Shown: in pieces, positions 8,296 to 17,011 of the stretch
How the letters are laid out: each line of letters starts with the position of its first letter
How positions within the stretch are numbered: the stretch's first letter is position 1
DNA from: Paraburkholderia sp. BCC1886
Lineage (GTDB): Bacteria > Pseudomonadota > Gammaproteobacteria > Burkholderiales > Burkholderiaceae
NCBI RefSeq assembly: GCF_900996245.1
Contig: NZ_CAAJGK010000038.1
Location: 1-64,000, forward strand
Direction of reading: 5' to 3'
DNA: 64,000 nucleotides
The notes under the pieces: generated by a model
The model's database searches: none
What the model saw: only the letters and a program-made list of their open reading frames with translations
Told to the model about the DNA's origin: nothing
Translations under genes and position numbers: made by a program

Positions 8296-9468
8296 ATGAA
8301 TGCACCGCACGTTACCCCGACCACTCCCTCGTTCCCGTCTCGCCTACCCAATGTAGGCACGACGATTTTCACCGTGATGAGCGCGCTCGCCGCTGAAAAA
8401 GGCGCGGTGAATCTGGGCCAGGGCTTTCCCGACTTCGAATGCGATCCGCGCATTGTCGACGCGGTGTCGAACGCGATGCGCGCGGGCCACAATCAGTACC
8501 CGCCAATGGCCGGCGCCGCGCCGCTGCGTCAGGCCATCTCGGACAAGATCGCGAATCTGTATGGCCGCCGCTACGACGCGAACAGCGAAATCACCGTAAC
8601 AGCGGGCGCCACGCAAGCGCTGCTCACCGCGATTCTCTGTTGCGTGCATCCGGGCGACGAAGTGGTCGTGGTCGAACCCACTTACGACAGCTACCTGCCT
8701 TCCATCGAACTGGCCGGCGGAAAACCGGTGTTCGTCACGCTCGACGCGCCCGACTATGCGGTCCCGTTCGACAAACTCGCCGCCGCCATCACGCCGAAAA
8801 CGCGGCTATTGCTGATCAACACGCCGCACAATCCGACCGGCACGGTCTGGCGCGCCGAAGACATGCGCAAGCTCGAAGAGATCGTGCGCGGCACGAACGT
8901 GCTGATCCTGTCCGACGAGGTCTACGAGCACATGGTGTACGACGGCGCCCCGCACGAAAGCGTGGCCCGTTATCCCGAACTGGCGCAACGCAGTTTCGTG
9001 GTGTCGAGCTTCGGCAAGACTTATCACGTCACGGGCTGGAAGGTCGGCTACGTGGCTGCACCGGCCGCACTGACCGCGGAGTTCCGCAAGGTGCACCAGT
9101 TCAACGTGTTCACCGTGAATACGCCGATGCAGGTCGGTCTCGCCGACTACATGCAGGACCCGGCGCCGTACGTGAACCTCCCGGCGTTCTATCAGAAGAA
9201 GCGCGACTTCTTCCGCGCGGGACTCGCGAATTCGCGCTTCAAATTGTTGCCTTGCACCGGCACGTACTTCCAGTGCGTCGACTACTCGGCCATCAGCGAT
9301 TTGCCCGAAGCCGAGTTCGCTCAATGGCTGACCGGCGAGATCGGTGTCGCGGCCATTCCGGTCTCGGCGTTCTATCACGAGGCACATGAATCGGGCGTGG
9401 TGCGCTTCTGCTTCGCCAAGAAGGAAAGCACGCTGGCCACCGCACTCGAACGGCTGGCCCGGCTTTAA
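8296..9468 (+). CDS. PLP-dependent methionine-type aminotransferase
   Basis: 390 residues, class I/II fold-type I aminotransferase most like YbdL (2-oxo-4-methylthiobutanoate/methionine aminotransferase). The Schiff-base lysine is K241 in SSFGKTYHVTGWK. NTPHNPTG (about 175-182) and SDEVYEH (about 206-212) are the conserved cofactor-binding motifs. It is likely cytoplasmic and acts in methionine salvage or general transamination. The exact keto-acid specificity cannot be read from sequence. A TACAAT box at 8214-8219 could be a -10, but no -35 is clear. No SAM riboswitch is visible upstream. Confidence 0.87.
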   Translation: MNAPHVTPTTPSFPSRLPNVGTTIFTVMSALAAEKGAVNLGQGFPDFECDPRIVDAVSNAMRAGHNQYPPMAGAAPLRQAISDKIANLYGRRYDANSEITVTAGATQALLTAILCCVHPGDEVVVVEPTYDSYLPSIELAGGKPVFVTLDAPDYAVPFDKLAAAITPKTRLLLINTPHNPTGTVWRAEDMRKLEEIVRGTNVLILSDEVYEHMVYDGAPHESVARYPELAQRSFVVSSFGKTYHVTGWKVGYVAAPAALTAEFRKVHQFNVFTVNTPMQVGLADYMQDPAPYVNLPAFYQKKRDFFRAGLANSRFKLLPCTGTYFQCVDYSAISDLPEAEFAQWLTGEIGVAAIPVSAFYHEAHESGVVRFCFAKKESTLATALERLARL

Positions 9469-9474
9469 GACACC

Positions 9475-9519
9475 GCGCGCGATGCTACGAACGGACTCCG
9501 GTTCTTCATCATCGCGCGC
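9475..9519. terminator. Hairpin between convergent genes, possible terminator
   Basis: A 10-bp inverted repeat (GCGCGCGATG at 9475-9484 and CATCGCGCGC at 9510-9519) with a 25-base loop lies between the aminotransferase and the GST gene. There is no T-tract, so termination is uncertain. Confidence 0.4.
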
Positions 9520-9583
9520 AACGCCGGCGAGTGCGGCGCGCCGCCCGAACCTGCGGAATCACCTGTCACACCCGTCTCACCGC

Positions 9584-10231
9584 TCACGCCGGCCGCGATG
9601 CGGCGATATACGCTTTCCGGTCGTCGGTCACACGCTGCGCGGCCGGCCGTTCGTTGATCGCCTTTACGTAGCGCTTCCAGTCGATGCCCGCATCGAGCAG
9701 CAGATCGCGGCCGTAAACGGTCTGCGTGGCCATTCCAACCAGCGGCAAGCTGACGAAGCCGGCGGCGTCGGCGACACTGAAATGCTCGCCCCGCAAATAC
9801 GGCCCGAACTTCGCAATCCGCTTGAAGCCGGCGATGTGATGCACGAGCAACTTCTCTACTCGCCCTTTGGTCGCGTCGGTCACGGTCCCGCCGAAAAAGG
9901 CTTCCTTGTAGAGATTGCGCACCGTCAGTTCGAGATGAACGTCGACGAAAAAAATCAATTCGCGCTGCTTGGCTGCTTCCCACGGGTCGGCCGGGAAAAT
10001 AGCCTTGTCGGGAAAGCGCGCGGCGAGATACTCGACGATACATTGCGACTCGCACAGATCGCCTTCTTCGGTCTGCAGGAACGGCACCTTGCCGAGCGGC
10101 GAATGTTCGAGCACGGCTTCGTCCTGACTCGGCAGCACCGAGACTTCCTCGAACGGAATGCCGTGTTCGAGCAGCACGAACTTCACTTTGTTGTAGTAGT
10201 TAGAGAGCGCAAAACCGCACAGCCTGATCAT
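9584..10231 (-). CDS. Glutathione S-transferase family protein
   Basis: 215 residues with an N-terminal thioredoxin-like domain (about 1-80) and a C-terminal helical domain. The glutathione-site motifs are LGKVPFLQ, with its cis-proline, and ESQCIVEYL, which binds the gamma-glutamyl part. The likely activating residue is a Ser or Tyr near SNYYNKV at the N-terminus. A GGAG ribosome site is 8 bases ahead of the ATG. It is divergent from the 3-hydroxyacyl-CoA dehydrogenase operon, sharing a 100-base region that contains a 12-bp palindrome. Confidence 0.88.
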   Translation of the reverse strand: MIRLCGFALSNYYNKVKFVLLEHGIPFEEVSVLPSQDEAVLEHSPLGKVPFLQTEEGDLCESQCIVEYLAARFPDKAIFPADPWEAAKQRELIFFVDVHLELTVRNLYKEAFFGGTVTDATKGRVEKLLVHHIAGFKRIAKFGPYLRGEHFSVADAAGFVSLPLVGMATQTVYGRDLLLDAGIDWKRYVKAINERPAAQRVTDDRKAYIAASRPA

Positions 10232-10309
10232 CGGGTGTCTCCTTCTTTTGAGTTGTACGAGACCGCTCGTGACTATCCTGGCGGTCTGCGCAGCATCATC
10301 CAGTAAATT

Positions 10310-10321
10310 GCACGATCGTGC
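10310..10321. promoter_or_regulatory. 12-bp palindrome, candidate TetR-type operator
   Basis: GCACGATCGTGC is a perfect palindrome between the GST gene and the beta-oxidation operon, 16 bases before the first possible start codon of the latter. Its position suits a repressor site. The regulator is not identified. Confidence 0.45.
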
Positions 10322-10336
10322 TAATCTAAAAAAACC

Positions 10337-11947
10337 ATGGAGTCGAGCATCACAATGACCTCTCGCAATCCCAGCATCGAGACTATCGGCATCGTCGGAA
10401 CCGGCGCGATGGGCCGCGGCATTGCCCAGCTTGCCGCGTTGGCCGGACTCACCGTGCGTTTGTACGACACGAATCCTGCTGCGATCGGCGCCGCGCGCGA
10501 CTACCTGGCCGACACTTTCGCGAAATTGACCGCGAAAGGCAAGCTCGATCAGGCGCGCTCACTGGCCGCGCTGTCGAGCGTCGCGGGCGCGCATACGATT
10601 GCCGACCTGGCGGACTGCGATCTGGTCGTCGAAGCTATCGTCGAGAAACTCGACGTCAAGCAGGCGCTGTTCCGCGAACTCGAAACGGTGGTGAGCGACC
10701 GCTGCATTCTGGCTTCCAATACCTCGTCGTTGTCGATTACGGCTATCGCCGCCGCCTGTACCGATCCATCGCGCGTCGCCGGTTACCACTTTTTCAATCC
10801 CGTGCCGCTCATGAAGGTCGTCGAGGTAATAGACGGTCTGCGCAGTGCACCCGCAACCGGCGACGCCCTCATGGCGCTGGCGCGGCGCCTCGGTCACATG
10901 CCGGTGCGCGCGAAAGACATGCCGGGTTTCATCGTGAATCACGCGGGCCGCGGCATGAACACCGAAGGGCTGCGCGTGGCCGGCGAAGGCGTCGCGAGCT
11001 TCGTCGACATCGACCGCATCATGCGCGAGCAGGCGGGCTTTCGGCTCGGACCGTTCGAGTTGCTCGACCTGACCGCGCTCGACGTGTCGCATCCGGTCAT
11101 GGAGTCCATCTATCACCAGTTCTATGAAGAGCCGCGCTTCACGCCGTCGCCGATTACCGGCACGCGGCTAGCGGGCGGCCTGATCGGCAGGAAAACCGGC
11201 GAAGGCTTTTACCGCTACGAAGACGGCAAACAACAAGTGCCGCCGGAAGCCGCGACGCCGACCGAACTGCCGCGCAGTGTGTGGATCAGCAAGCGCTACC
11301 CCGCGGCTCACGACGCCGTCGCGCAACTCGTGGACAACGCCGGCGTCGCGCTCGACGAAGGCGCCACGCCCGGCCCGCACTCGCTGATCGTCGTGACGCC
11401 GTTCGGGCACGACGCGACCACGGCTGCGGTCGACGAAGCATTGGACGCCACCCGCGTGGTCGCCATCGACGCTTTATTCCCGCTCGCCACCGCAAAACGC
11501 CGCACGCTGATGACCACGCCCGCCACCGGGCGCGCCGCCCGCGAATCGGCCCACGCACTGTTCGCCGCCGACGGCGTGCCGGTCACGGTGATTCGCGATT
11601 CGACCGGCTTCGTCGCGCAGCGCGTGGTGGCGACCATCGTGAACATCGGTTGCGACATCGCGCAGAAACAGATCGCCTCGCCGGAAGACATCGACCTTGC
11701 CGTCACGCTAGGTCTCGGCTATCCACGCGGGCCGCTCGCGCTCGGCGATACACTCGGTTCGGGCACGATCCTCGCGATTTTGCGCAACATCTTCGCCGTG
11801 CTGGGCGATCCGCGCTATCGCCCGTCGCCCTGGCTGCTGCGGCGCGCGCAACTCGGTCTGTCGCTCACGCAAAGCGATGCACTCGACGCCAGCGACGCAG
11901 ACCCCACAAGCCCTACTCACGACACTTCCACGGAGAACCAACGATGA
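10337..11947 (+). CDS. 3-hydroxyacyl-CoA dehydrogenase (PaaH-like, two 3HCDH domains)
   Basis: 536 residues. The NAD-binding site is GTGAMG at residues 21-26, and the conserved block around H151 (GYHFFNPVPLM) contains the catalytic histidine. One 3HCDH C-terminal domain lies at about 196-292 and a second copy at about 425-510, as in PaaH/FadB2-type enzymes acting on 3-hydroxyacyl-CoA in phenylacetate or fatty-acid breakdown. The ATG at 10355 is an alternative start that would remove six residues. The stop overlaps the next gene by 4 bases (ATGA), so translation is coupled. It is the first gene of a five-gene catabolic operon. Confidence 0.87.
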   Translation: MESSITMTSRNPSIETIGIVGTGAMGRGIAQLAALAGLTVRLYDTNPAAIGAARDYLADTFAKLTAKGKLDQARSLAALSSVAGAHTIADLADCDLVVEAIVEKLDVKQALFRELETVVSDRCILASNTSSLSITAIAAACTDPSRVAGYHFFNPVPLMKVVEVIDGLRSAPATGDALMALARRLGHMPVRAKDMPGFIVNHAGRGMNTEGLRVAGEGVASFVDIDRIMREQAGFRLGPFELLDLTALDVSHPVMESIYHQFYEEPRFTPSPITGTRLAGGLIGRKTGEGFYRYEDGKQQVPPEAATPTELPRSVWISKRYPAAHDAVAQLVDNAGVALDEGATPGPHSLIVVTPFGHDATTAAVDEALDATRVVAIDALFPLATAKRRTLMTTPATGRAARESAHALFAADGVPVTVIRDSTGFVAQRVVATIVNIGCDIAQKQIASPEDIDLAVTLGLGYPRGPLALGDTLGSGTILAILRNIFAVLGDPRYRPSPWLLRRAQLGLSLTQSDALDASDADPTSPTHDTSTENQR

Positions 11948-12732
11948 GCGCCGAACTTCTGAGCTCGCGCCCGACCGGCAGCGATTCCACGCTGGTCCTG
12001 ACGCTGTCCAACCCCGGCGCACGCAACGCTTTGCATCCCGACATGTATGCGGCGGGTATCGAAGCCCTCGAATCGGTCGAACGCGATCCGTCGATCCGCG
12101 CCATCGTGATTACCGGCGCCGACAACTTCTTCTGTGCGGGCGGCAATCTGAACCGCTTGCTGGAGAACCGCGCGAAAGATCCGTCGGTGCAGGCCGAGAG
12201 TATCGATCTGCTCGGTGAGTGGATCTCCGCGCTGCGCCTGTCGTCCAAGCCGGTGATTGCCGCCGTGGACGGCGCGGCCGCGGGCGCGGGCTTTTCGCTT
12301 GCACTCGCCTGCGATCTGATCGTCGCCGCCGAGGAGGCCAGGTTCGTGATGTCGTATGCACGGGTCGGCCTGACGCCCGATGGCGGCGGCTCGTGGTTCT
12401 TGAGCCAGGCGTTGCCGCGCCAGCTCGCCACCGAAGTGCTGATCGAAGGCAAACCGATCGGCGCTCTCCGTCTGCACGAACTCGGGGTCGTCAACCGGCT
12501 CGCCAAAACAGGCAGTGTGCTCGACGCCGCCGTGGCGTGGGCCGACGAACTCGGCAAGATTTCGCCGAACTCCGTGGCACGCATCAAAGGTCTGGTCGCC
12601 GCAGCGGGTAGCCAGCCGCTCGCCGATCATCTGGTCGCGGAGCGCGACAGCTTCGTCGCGTCGCTGCATCATCGCGACGGGCTGGAAGGCATCTCGGCGT
12701 TCCTCGAAAAACGCGCACCGCTCTACAGGTGA
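11944..12732 (+). CDS. Enoyl-CoA hydratase/isomerase family protein
   Basis: 262 residues of the crotonase fold. FFCAGGNL (about 61-68) and AAAGAGFSLALACD (about 111-124) give the two oxyanion-hole regions. The usual PGxGG loop reads PDGGGS. Close relatives in Burkholderia are sometimes named oxepin-CoA hydrolase, alternative type, which would fit phenylacetate catabolism, but I cannot separate that from a general enoyl-CoA hydratase. It overlaps the dehydrogenase stop by 4 bases and has a GGAG ribosome site within the end of that gene. Confidence 0.85.
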   Translation: MSAELLSSRPTGSDSTLVLTLSNPGARNALHPDMYAAGIEALESVERDPSIRAIVITGADNFFCAGGNLNRLLENRAKDPSVQAESIDLLGEWISALRLSSKPVIAAVDGAAAGAGFSLALACDLIVAAEEARFVMSYARVGLTPDGGGSWFLSQALPRQLATEVLIEGKPIGALRLHELGVVNRLAKTGSVLDAAVAWADELGKISPNSVARIKGLVAAAGSQPLADHLVAERDSFVASLHHRDGLEGISAFLEKRAPLYR

Positions 12733-12737
12733 ATCCC

Positions 12738-13478
12738 GTGACCGAAGCGTCCCTGCCCGCCGATCAGGCTTATCAGTTGCCCAAGCGCCGCCGCATCTTT
12801 CTGATGCGTCACGGCGACGTCACGTACTTCGACGACTCGGGCCGCGCGATCGATCCCGAGACGGTGCCGTTGAACGCCAACGGACGCGAGCAGGCGAGCG
12901 CGGCAGGCCGCGTGTTCGCCGAACAGAACGCGCGCTTCGACCGCGTGATCGTCAGCGGCTTGCCGCGTACGATCGAAACCGCGCAACGCGTGCTCGCCGA
13001 GACCGGCCAGACGATCGAACTCGAGATCGAACCCGCGTGGCAGGAGATTCGCGGCGGCAAGCTAGGCAACATTCCGCGCGCGGATATCGAAGCCGCGTTT
13101 CTCGGCGTGTTCGACGGCATCGTCCCCGAGACCACGCGTTTTCTCGACGGCGAAACCATCGGCGCGCTGTTCGATCGCGTGCTGCCCGCCGTGGCCGCGC
13201 TGCGTGACGACTCGTCGTGGGACACCGTGCTGCTGGTGCTGCATGGCGGCGTCAACCGGGCCATTCTTTCGCACGCGCTCACGGCGGGCGGCCGAACATT
13301 TTTCGGCCATCTCGCGCAGGCCACCGGCTGCATCAATGCTCTCGACGTGGGCGCCGCACCGCGCGACTGGGTGTTACGCACGATCAATTACTCACCGCCG
13401 TCGCCGCTCCATCGCGACGTCCGAAATACCACGATGGAAATGCTCTACGCACAATTCACTCAATACAGGCGTAGTTGA
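12738..13478 (+). CDS. Histidine phosphatase (phosphoglycerate mutase-like) family protein
   Basis: About 246 residues. The phosphate-accepting motif LMRHGD is near residue 23 and the second conserved histidine is in VLHGGVN. RxxxT-type and acid residues follow the usual histidine phosphatase pattern. The substrate is unknown; within an acyl-CoA operon it may act on a metabolite phosphate made by the neighbouring kinase-like protein. I choose GTG at 12738 because AGGTGA lies just before it; a GTG at 12729 would overlap the hydratase stop by 4 bases and is equally possible. Confidence 0.82.
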   Translation: MTEASLPADQAYQLPKRRRIFLMRHGDVTYFDDSGRAIDPETVPLNANGREQASAAGRVFAEQNARFDRVIVSGLPRTIETAQRVLAETGQTIELEIEPAWQEIRGGKLGNIPRADIEAAFLGVFDGIVPETTRFLDGETIGALFDRVLPAVAALRDDSSWDTVLLVLHGGVNRAILSHALTAGGRTFFGHLAQATGCINALDVGAAPRDWVLRTINYSPPSPLHRDVRNTTMEMLYAQFTQYRRS

Positions 13479-13498
13479 ACCCGAACTGGAGGAGACAC

Positions 13499-14605
13499 AT
13501 GGTGCAAGCCCCACGATCCGGCGAACCGGACGATCGAACCGATTACTCGGCATTCGAAGGCACACGTCCGGTCAACGATAGACAGCGCTTCGACAGCGAT
13601 GCGCTTGCTGCATGGCTAGCGCGACACGTGGAGGGATTCGCCGGCCCGCTCACGCTGGAACAGTTCGCCGGCGGCCAGTCCAATCCCACGTTCAAACTCA
13701 TCACACCGTCGCGCACTTACGTGATGCGCGCGAAACCGGGCCCCGCCGCGAAGCTGTTGCCGTCCGCGCACGCGGTCGAGCGCGAGTACCGCGTGATGCA
13801 CGCGCTCGCCGACACCGACGTGCCGGTCGCCCAAATGCTGGCGTTGTGCGAGGACGAGAGCGTCATCGGACGGGCCTTTTACGTGATGGAGTTCGTCGAG
13901 GGCCGCGTGCTATGGGATCAATCCCTGCCCGGCATGTCGCCCACCGAACGCGCGGCGATTTACGACGAGATGAATCGCGTCATCGCGGCTTTGCATAGCG
14001 TCGACGTCACGGCAGTGGGGCTCGAGGGCTACGGCAAACCGGGCAACTATTTTTCGCGGCAGATCGGCCGCTGGAGCAAGCAGTACCTGGCGTCCGAAAC
14101 CGAACCGATCGAGGCGATGCAACGGCTCATCGAATGGCTGCCGCACCATCTACCGGCTGAAACCGGCGAACGCGCGTCGATCGTGCATGGCGACTACCGG
14201 CTCGACAATCTGATCTTTCATCCCGAACAGCCGCGCGTGCTCGCGGTGCTCGACTGGGAGTTGTCGACGCTCGGCGACCCGCTCGCCGACTTCGCTTATC
14301 ACTGCATGGCCTGGCATGTCGACCCCGCGCAGTTTCGCGGCATCGCGGGCCTCGACTGGGCCGCGCTCGGCATTCCCGACGAAGCGCAGTACGTCGAGCG
14401 GTATTGCCGGCGGACCGGTTTCGAAATCCACGGCGACTGGAACTTCTACCTCGCGTACAACATGTTCCGCATTGCCGCGATTCTGCAGGGAATCATGAAG
14501 CGCGTCGTCGACGGCACCGCGGCCAGCGCAGAGGCGCTCGACGCCGGCCGGCGCGCAAGACCGATGGCCGAACTGGCCTGGCGCTACGCGCAAAAGGTCC
14601 GCTGA
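13499..14605 (+). CDS. APH/choline-kinase-fold phosphotransferase (ACAD10/11-like N-domain)
   Basis: 368 residues. The kinase-like catalytic loop is [11 protein letters not shown] with the metal-binding DWE in [12 protein letters not shown]. Proteins of this type are the separate bacterial version of the kinase domain fused to acyl-CoA dehydrogenase in mammalian ACAD10/ACAD11, where 4-hydroxy-acids are phosphorylated before dephosphorylative dehydration. The downstream gene is indeed an acyl-CoA dehydrogenase, supporting a role in 4-hydroxyacyl-CoA breakdown by inference. The start at 13499 has an excellent GGAGGAG site; a TTG at 13475 is less likely. Confidence 0.85.
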   Translation: MVQAPRSGEPDDRTDYSAFEGTRPVNDRQRFDSDALAAWLARHVEGFAGPLTLEQFAGGQSNPTFKLITPSRTYVMRAKPGPAAKLLPSAHAVEREYRVMHALADTDVPVAQMLALCEDESVIGRAFYVMEFVEGRVLWDQSLPGMSPTERAAIYDEMNRVIAALHSVDVTAVGLEGYGKPGNYFSRQIGRWSKQYLASETEPIEAMQRLIEWLPHHLPAETGERASIVHGDYRLDNLIFHPEQPRVLAVLDWELSTLGDPLADFAYHCMAWHVDPAQFRGIAGLDWAALGIPDEAQYVERYCRRTGFEIHGDWNFYLAYNMFRIAAILQGIMKRVVDGTAASAEALDAGRRARPMAELAWRYAQKVR

Positions 14606-14620
14606 GCGGGCTGGTAACAC

Positions 14621-14698
14621 ATCGGCAGCGGCATCGGCATCGGCAGCGGCATCGGCAGCGGCAGCGGCAGCGGCAGCGGCAGCGGCAGCGGCAGCGGC
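14621..14698 (+). repeat. Hexanucleotide tandem repeat (13 units)
   Basis: Thirteen units of ATCGGC or AGCGGC, the last seven identical, fill most of the 133 bases between the phosphotransferase and the acyl-CoA dehydrogenase genes. No gene is disrupted. Copy number would change the spacing between the two cistrons and mRNA structure there. Confidence 0.95.
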
Positions 14699-14738
14699 AA
14701 GAACGAAGCACGGCAATTCATTACCCGCGAGGTCATAC

Positions 14739-16004
14739 GTGAATTTCGATTACACCCCGAAGGTTCAGGCACTCCGCAGCAAACTGCTCGCTTTTTTCGA
14801 CGAGCATATCTATCCGAACGAGTCGGCGTTTTACGCGGAGATCGCGCGCAACCGGCACAGCGGCAACGCATGGCTGCCGACCGAACTGGTCGAACAACTC
14901 AAGCAGAAAGCGCGAGACGCAGGACTGTGGAATCTGTTCCTGCCCGAATCGACTCGCGGCGCGGGGCTGACCAATCTCGAATACGCGCCGCTGTGCGAAA
15001 TCATGGGCCGCGTACCGTGGGCGCCGGAAGTGTTCAACTGCGGCGCGCCCGATACCGGCAACATGGAAACCATCGAGCGCTACGGCAGCGAAGCCAACCA
15101 GCGCGAATGGCTCGAACCGCTGCTCCAAGGCCAGATCCGCTCGGCCTTCCTGATGACCGAACCGGACGTGGCTTCCTCGGACGCCACCAACATCCAGACG
15201 AGCATCGTGCGCGACGGCGACGACTACGTGATCAACGGCCACAAGTGGTGGTCGTCCGGGGCGGGCGATCCGCGCTGCAAGATCTACATCGTCATGGGCA
15301 AGACCGATCCCGACGCGCCGCGGCATCAACAGCAATCGATGATTCTGGTCCCCGCCGACGCGACCGGCATCACCGTGCACCGGCCGCTCACGGTGTTCGG
15401 TTACGACGACGCGCCGCATGGCCATATGGAGATCACGCTCGACAACGTGCGCGTGCCGGCCGGCAATATGCTGCTCGGCGAAGGCCGCGGTTTCGAGATC
15501 GCGCAAGGCCGGCTCGGACCGGGACGCATCCATCACTGCATGCGTCTGATCGGTCTCGCCGAACGCGCGCTCGAGCTGATGTGCAAGCGCACGCTGCAGC
15601 GCGTTGCGTTCGGCAAGCCGATCGCGGCACAAGGCGTGACGCAGGAGCGTATCGCCGAAGCGCGTTGCCTGATCGAACAGGCACGCCTGCTCACATTGAA
15701 GACGGCTTACATGATGGACACGGTGGGCAACAAAGGCGCGCGCGGCGAGATTGCGATGATCAAGGTGGTCGCGCCCAACATGGCGTGTCAGGTGATCGAC
15801 TGGGCGATCCAGGCGCACGGCGGCGGCGGCATCAGCGACGATTTCCCGCTCGCTTATGCGTACGCGTCGGCACGTACGCTGCGTTTCGCCGACGGTCCCG
15901 ACGAAGTTCATCGCAACGCGATTGCCAAGCTCGAACTTTCGCAGTATCGGGAGACGGTGACGCTGGCTTCGGATGCAGGGCAACCGAAGCCAGCGCAAAT
16001 CTGA
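14739..16004 (+). CDS. Acyl-CoA dehydrogenase family protein (ACAD10/11-like)
   Basis: 421 residues with the three acyl-CoA dehydrogenase domains: N-terminal helical (1-130), middle beta barrel with [14 protein letters not shown] (about 133-146) for flavin binding, and C-terminal helical with [15 protein letters not shown]. It oxidises an acyl-CoA to the 2-enoyl-CoA, passing electrons to ETF. Its length and motifs fit the ACAD10/11-type group. The start is a GTG at 14739 with GAGGT 6 bases ahead. It is the last gene of the operon and ends 33 bases from the convergent MaoC gene. Confidence 0.87.
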   Translation: MNFDYTPKVQALRSKLLAFFDEHIYPNESAFYAEIARNRHSGNAWLPTELVEQLKQKARDAGLWNLFLPESTRGAGLTNLEYAPLCEIMGRVPWAPEVFNCGAPDTGNMETIERYGSEANQREWLEPLLQGQIRSAFLMTEPDVASSDATNIQTSIVRDGDDYVINGHKWWSSGAGDPRCKIYIVMGKTDPDAPRHQQQSMILVPADATGITVHRPLTVFGYDDAPHGHMEITLDNVRVPAGNMLLGEGRGFEIAQGRLGPGRIHHCMRLIGLAERALELMCKRTLQRVAFGKPIAAQGVTQERIAEARCLIEQARLLTLKTAYMMDTVGNKGARGEIAMIKVVAPNMACQVIDWAIQAHGGGGISDDFPLAYAYASARTLRFADGPDEVHRNAIAKLELSQYRETVTLASDAGQPKPAQI

Positions 16005-16037
16005 CGCCTGCGGCGTTCTCGCGGTTTTCGTTGCGCG

Positions 16038-16520
16038 CTAGAAGTAATGGCGCGTGATGAATTCCGCAACGCAGGCAGGCCGCTCGCTGCCCTGCAATTC
16101 GAGCGTGACGTGCCAGACGACCTGCACGCCCGCGTCGTCGATGTCCGTTACCGATTCCACCGCAAAACTCGCCCGCAAGTTCGAGCCGACCGGCACCGGC
16201 GACGTGAAGCGCACGCGATTCAATCCATAGTTCACGCCCATGCGCTGCTCGAGCGCGACCGTTTTTTCCAGTAGTCCTGGAATCAGCGACAGCGTCAGAA
16301 ACCCATGCGCAATAGGACCGCCAAACGGCGATTCGCGCCGGGCCCGTTCCGGGTCGGTATGAATCCACTGGTGATCGCCGGTCGTATCGGCAAACCGGTC
16401 GACGCTCGCCTGGTCGACCGTCACCCACTCGCTCACGAGCAGCGCGGCGCCGACCTTGTCACGCAGAGCCGCAGCGCTGGCGACGGGGCCGGCGACATTA
16501 GCGGAGACTGGCTCCGTCAT
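16038..16520 (-). CDS. MaoC family dehydratase
   Basis: 160 residues with the hydratase-2 motif: DHQWIHTDPERA (the Asp and His of the catalytic dyad) followed by GGPIAHGFLTLSL. It would hydrate 2-enoyl-CoA or dehydrate an R-3-hydroxyacyl-CoA. The ATG at 16518-16520 overlaps the stop of the upstream MaoC gene (ATGA). The pair is probably two halves of a functional hot-dog heterodimer or two separate hydratases. Confidence 0.85.
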   Translation of the reverse strand: MTEPVSANVAGPVASAAALRDKVGAALLVSEWVTVDQASVDRFADTTGDHQWIHTDPERARRESPFGGPIAHGFLTLSLIPGLLEKTVALEQRMGVNYGLNRVRFTSPVPVGSNLRASFAVESVTDIDDAGVQVVWHVTLELQGSERPACVAEFITRHYF

Positions 16521-16975
16521 GCCGCCGCTCCCGGATTGCGCAGCCCGAACAGACCTTTGGACCGCACCGTAACGACGGTTTCGCCGTGCTGGTTGACTCC
16601 TTCCCACTGCGTCGACACGATGCCGCGATCCGGCTTGCTGGCCGAGACGCGTTTGTCCAGCACGGCGTTGGTCATGGTCAGCGTATCGCCGACACGTACC
16701 GGCTTCAGCCAGCGGATGTCGTCGATACCGGGAGAGCCCATCGACGTGGAGCCGGCGAGCACGTTGCGCACCAGCAGACCCATCATGATGGAGCACGTTT
16801 GCCAGCCGCTTGCCACCAGGCCGCCGAACGGCGACTCGACGGCAGCAGCCTCGTCGACATGGAAGGGTTGCGGATCGTACTGCTCGGCGAACGCGACGAT
16901 CTCGTCGCGTGTGAACGTATGCTTGCCGATCTCGGTGACCGAGCCGACGACCATATCCTCGAAACTCAAGCCCAT
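16517..16975 (-). CDS. MaoC family dehydratase, second copy
   Basis: 152 residues. DPQPFHVDEAAA and GGLVASGWQTCSIMM match the hot-dog hydratase motif, but the catalytic histidine context (HGF in the neighbour) reads SGW here, so this copy may be a structural partner, as in some heterodimeric MaoC hydratases, or a thioesterase-like protein. GGAGG lies 7 bases before the ATG. It follows an acyl-CoA dehydrogenase by about 36 bases. Confidence 0.83.
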   Translation of the reverse strand: MGLSFEDMVVGSVTEIGKHTFTRDEIVAFAEQYDPQPFHVDEAAAVESPFGGLVASGWQTCSIMMGLLVRNVLAGSTSMGSPGIDDIRWLKPVRVGDTLTMTNAVLDKRVSASKPDRGIVSTQWEGVNQHGETVVTVRSKGLFGLRNPGAAA

Positions 16976-17011
16976 CGTGGTGCCTCCGGAGTTAGGGTTT
17001 GGCGCGCGCAG

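Noticed and set aside
12729..12737. GTG at 12729 as the start of the histidine phosphatase
   Set aside because: It would overlap the upstream stop by 4 bases, which is plausible, but the GTG at 12738 has AGGTGA at good distance; left as an alternative only.
14621..14698. Tandem repeats considered as a CRISPR array
   Set aside because: The units are 6 bp and contiguous with no spacers; no cas genes are present. The same holds for the 12-, 14- and 15-bp repeats in the window.
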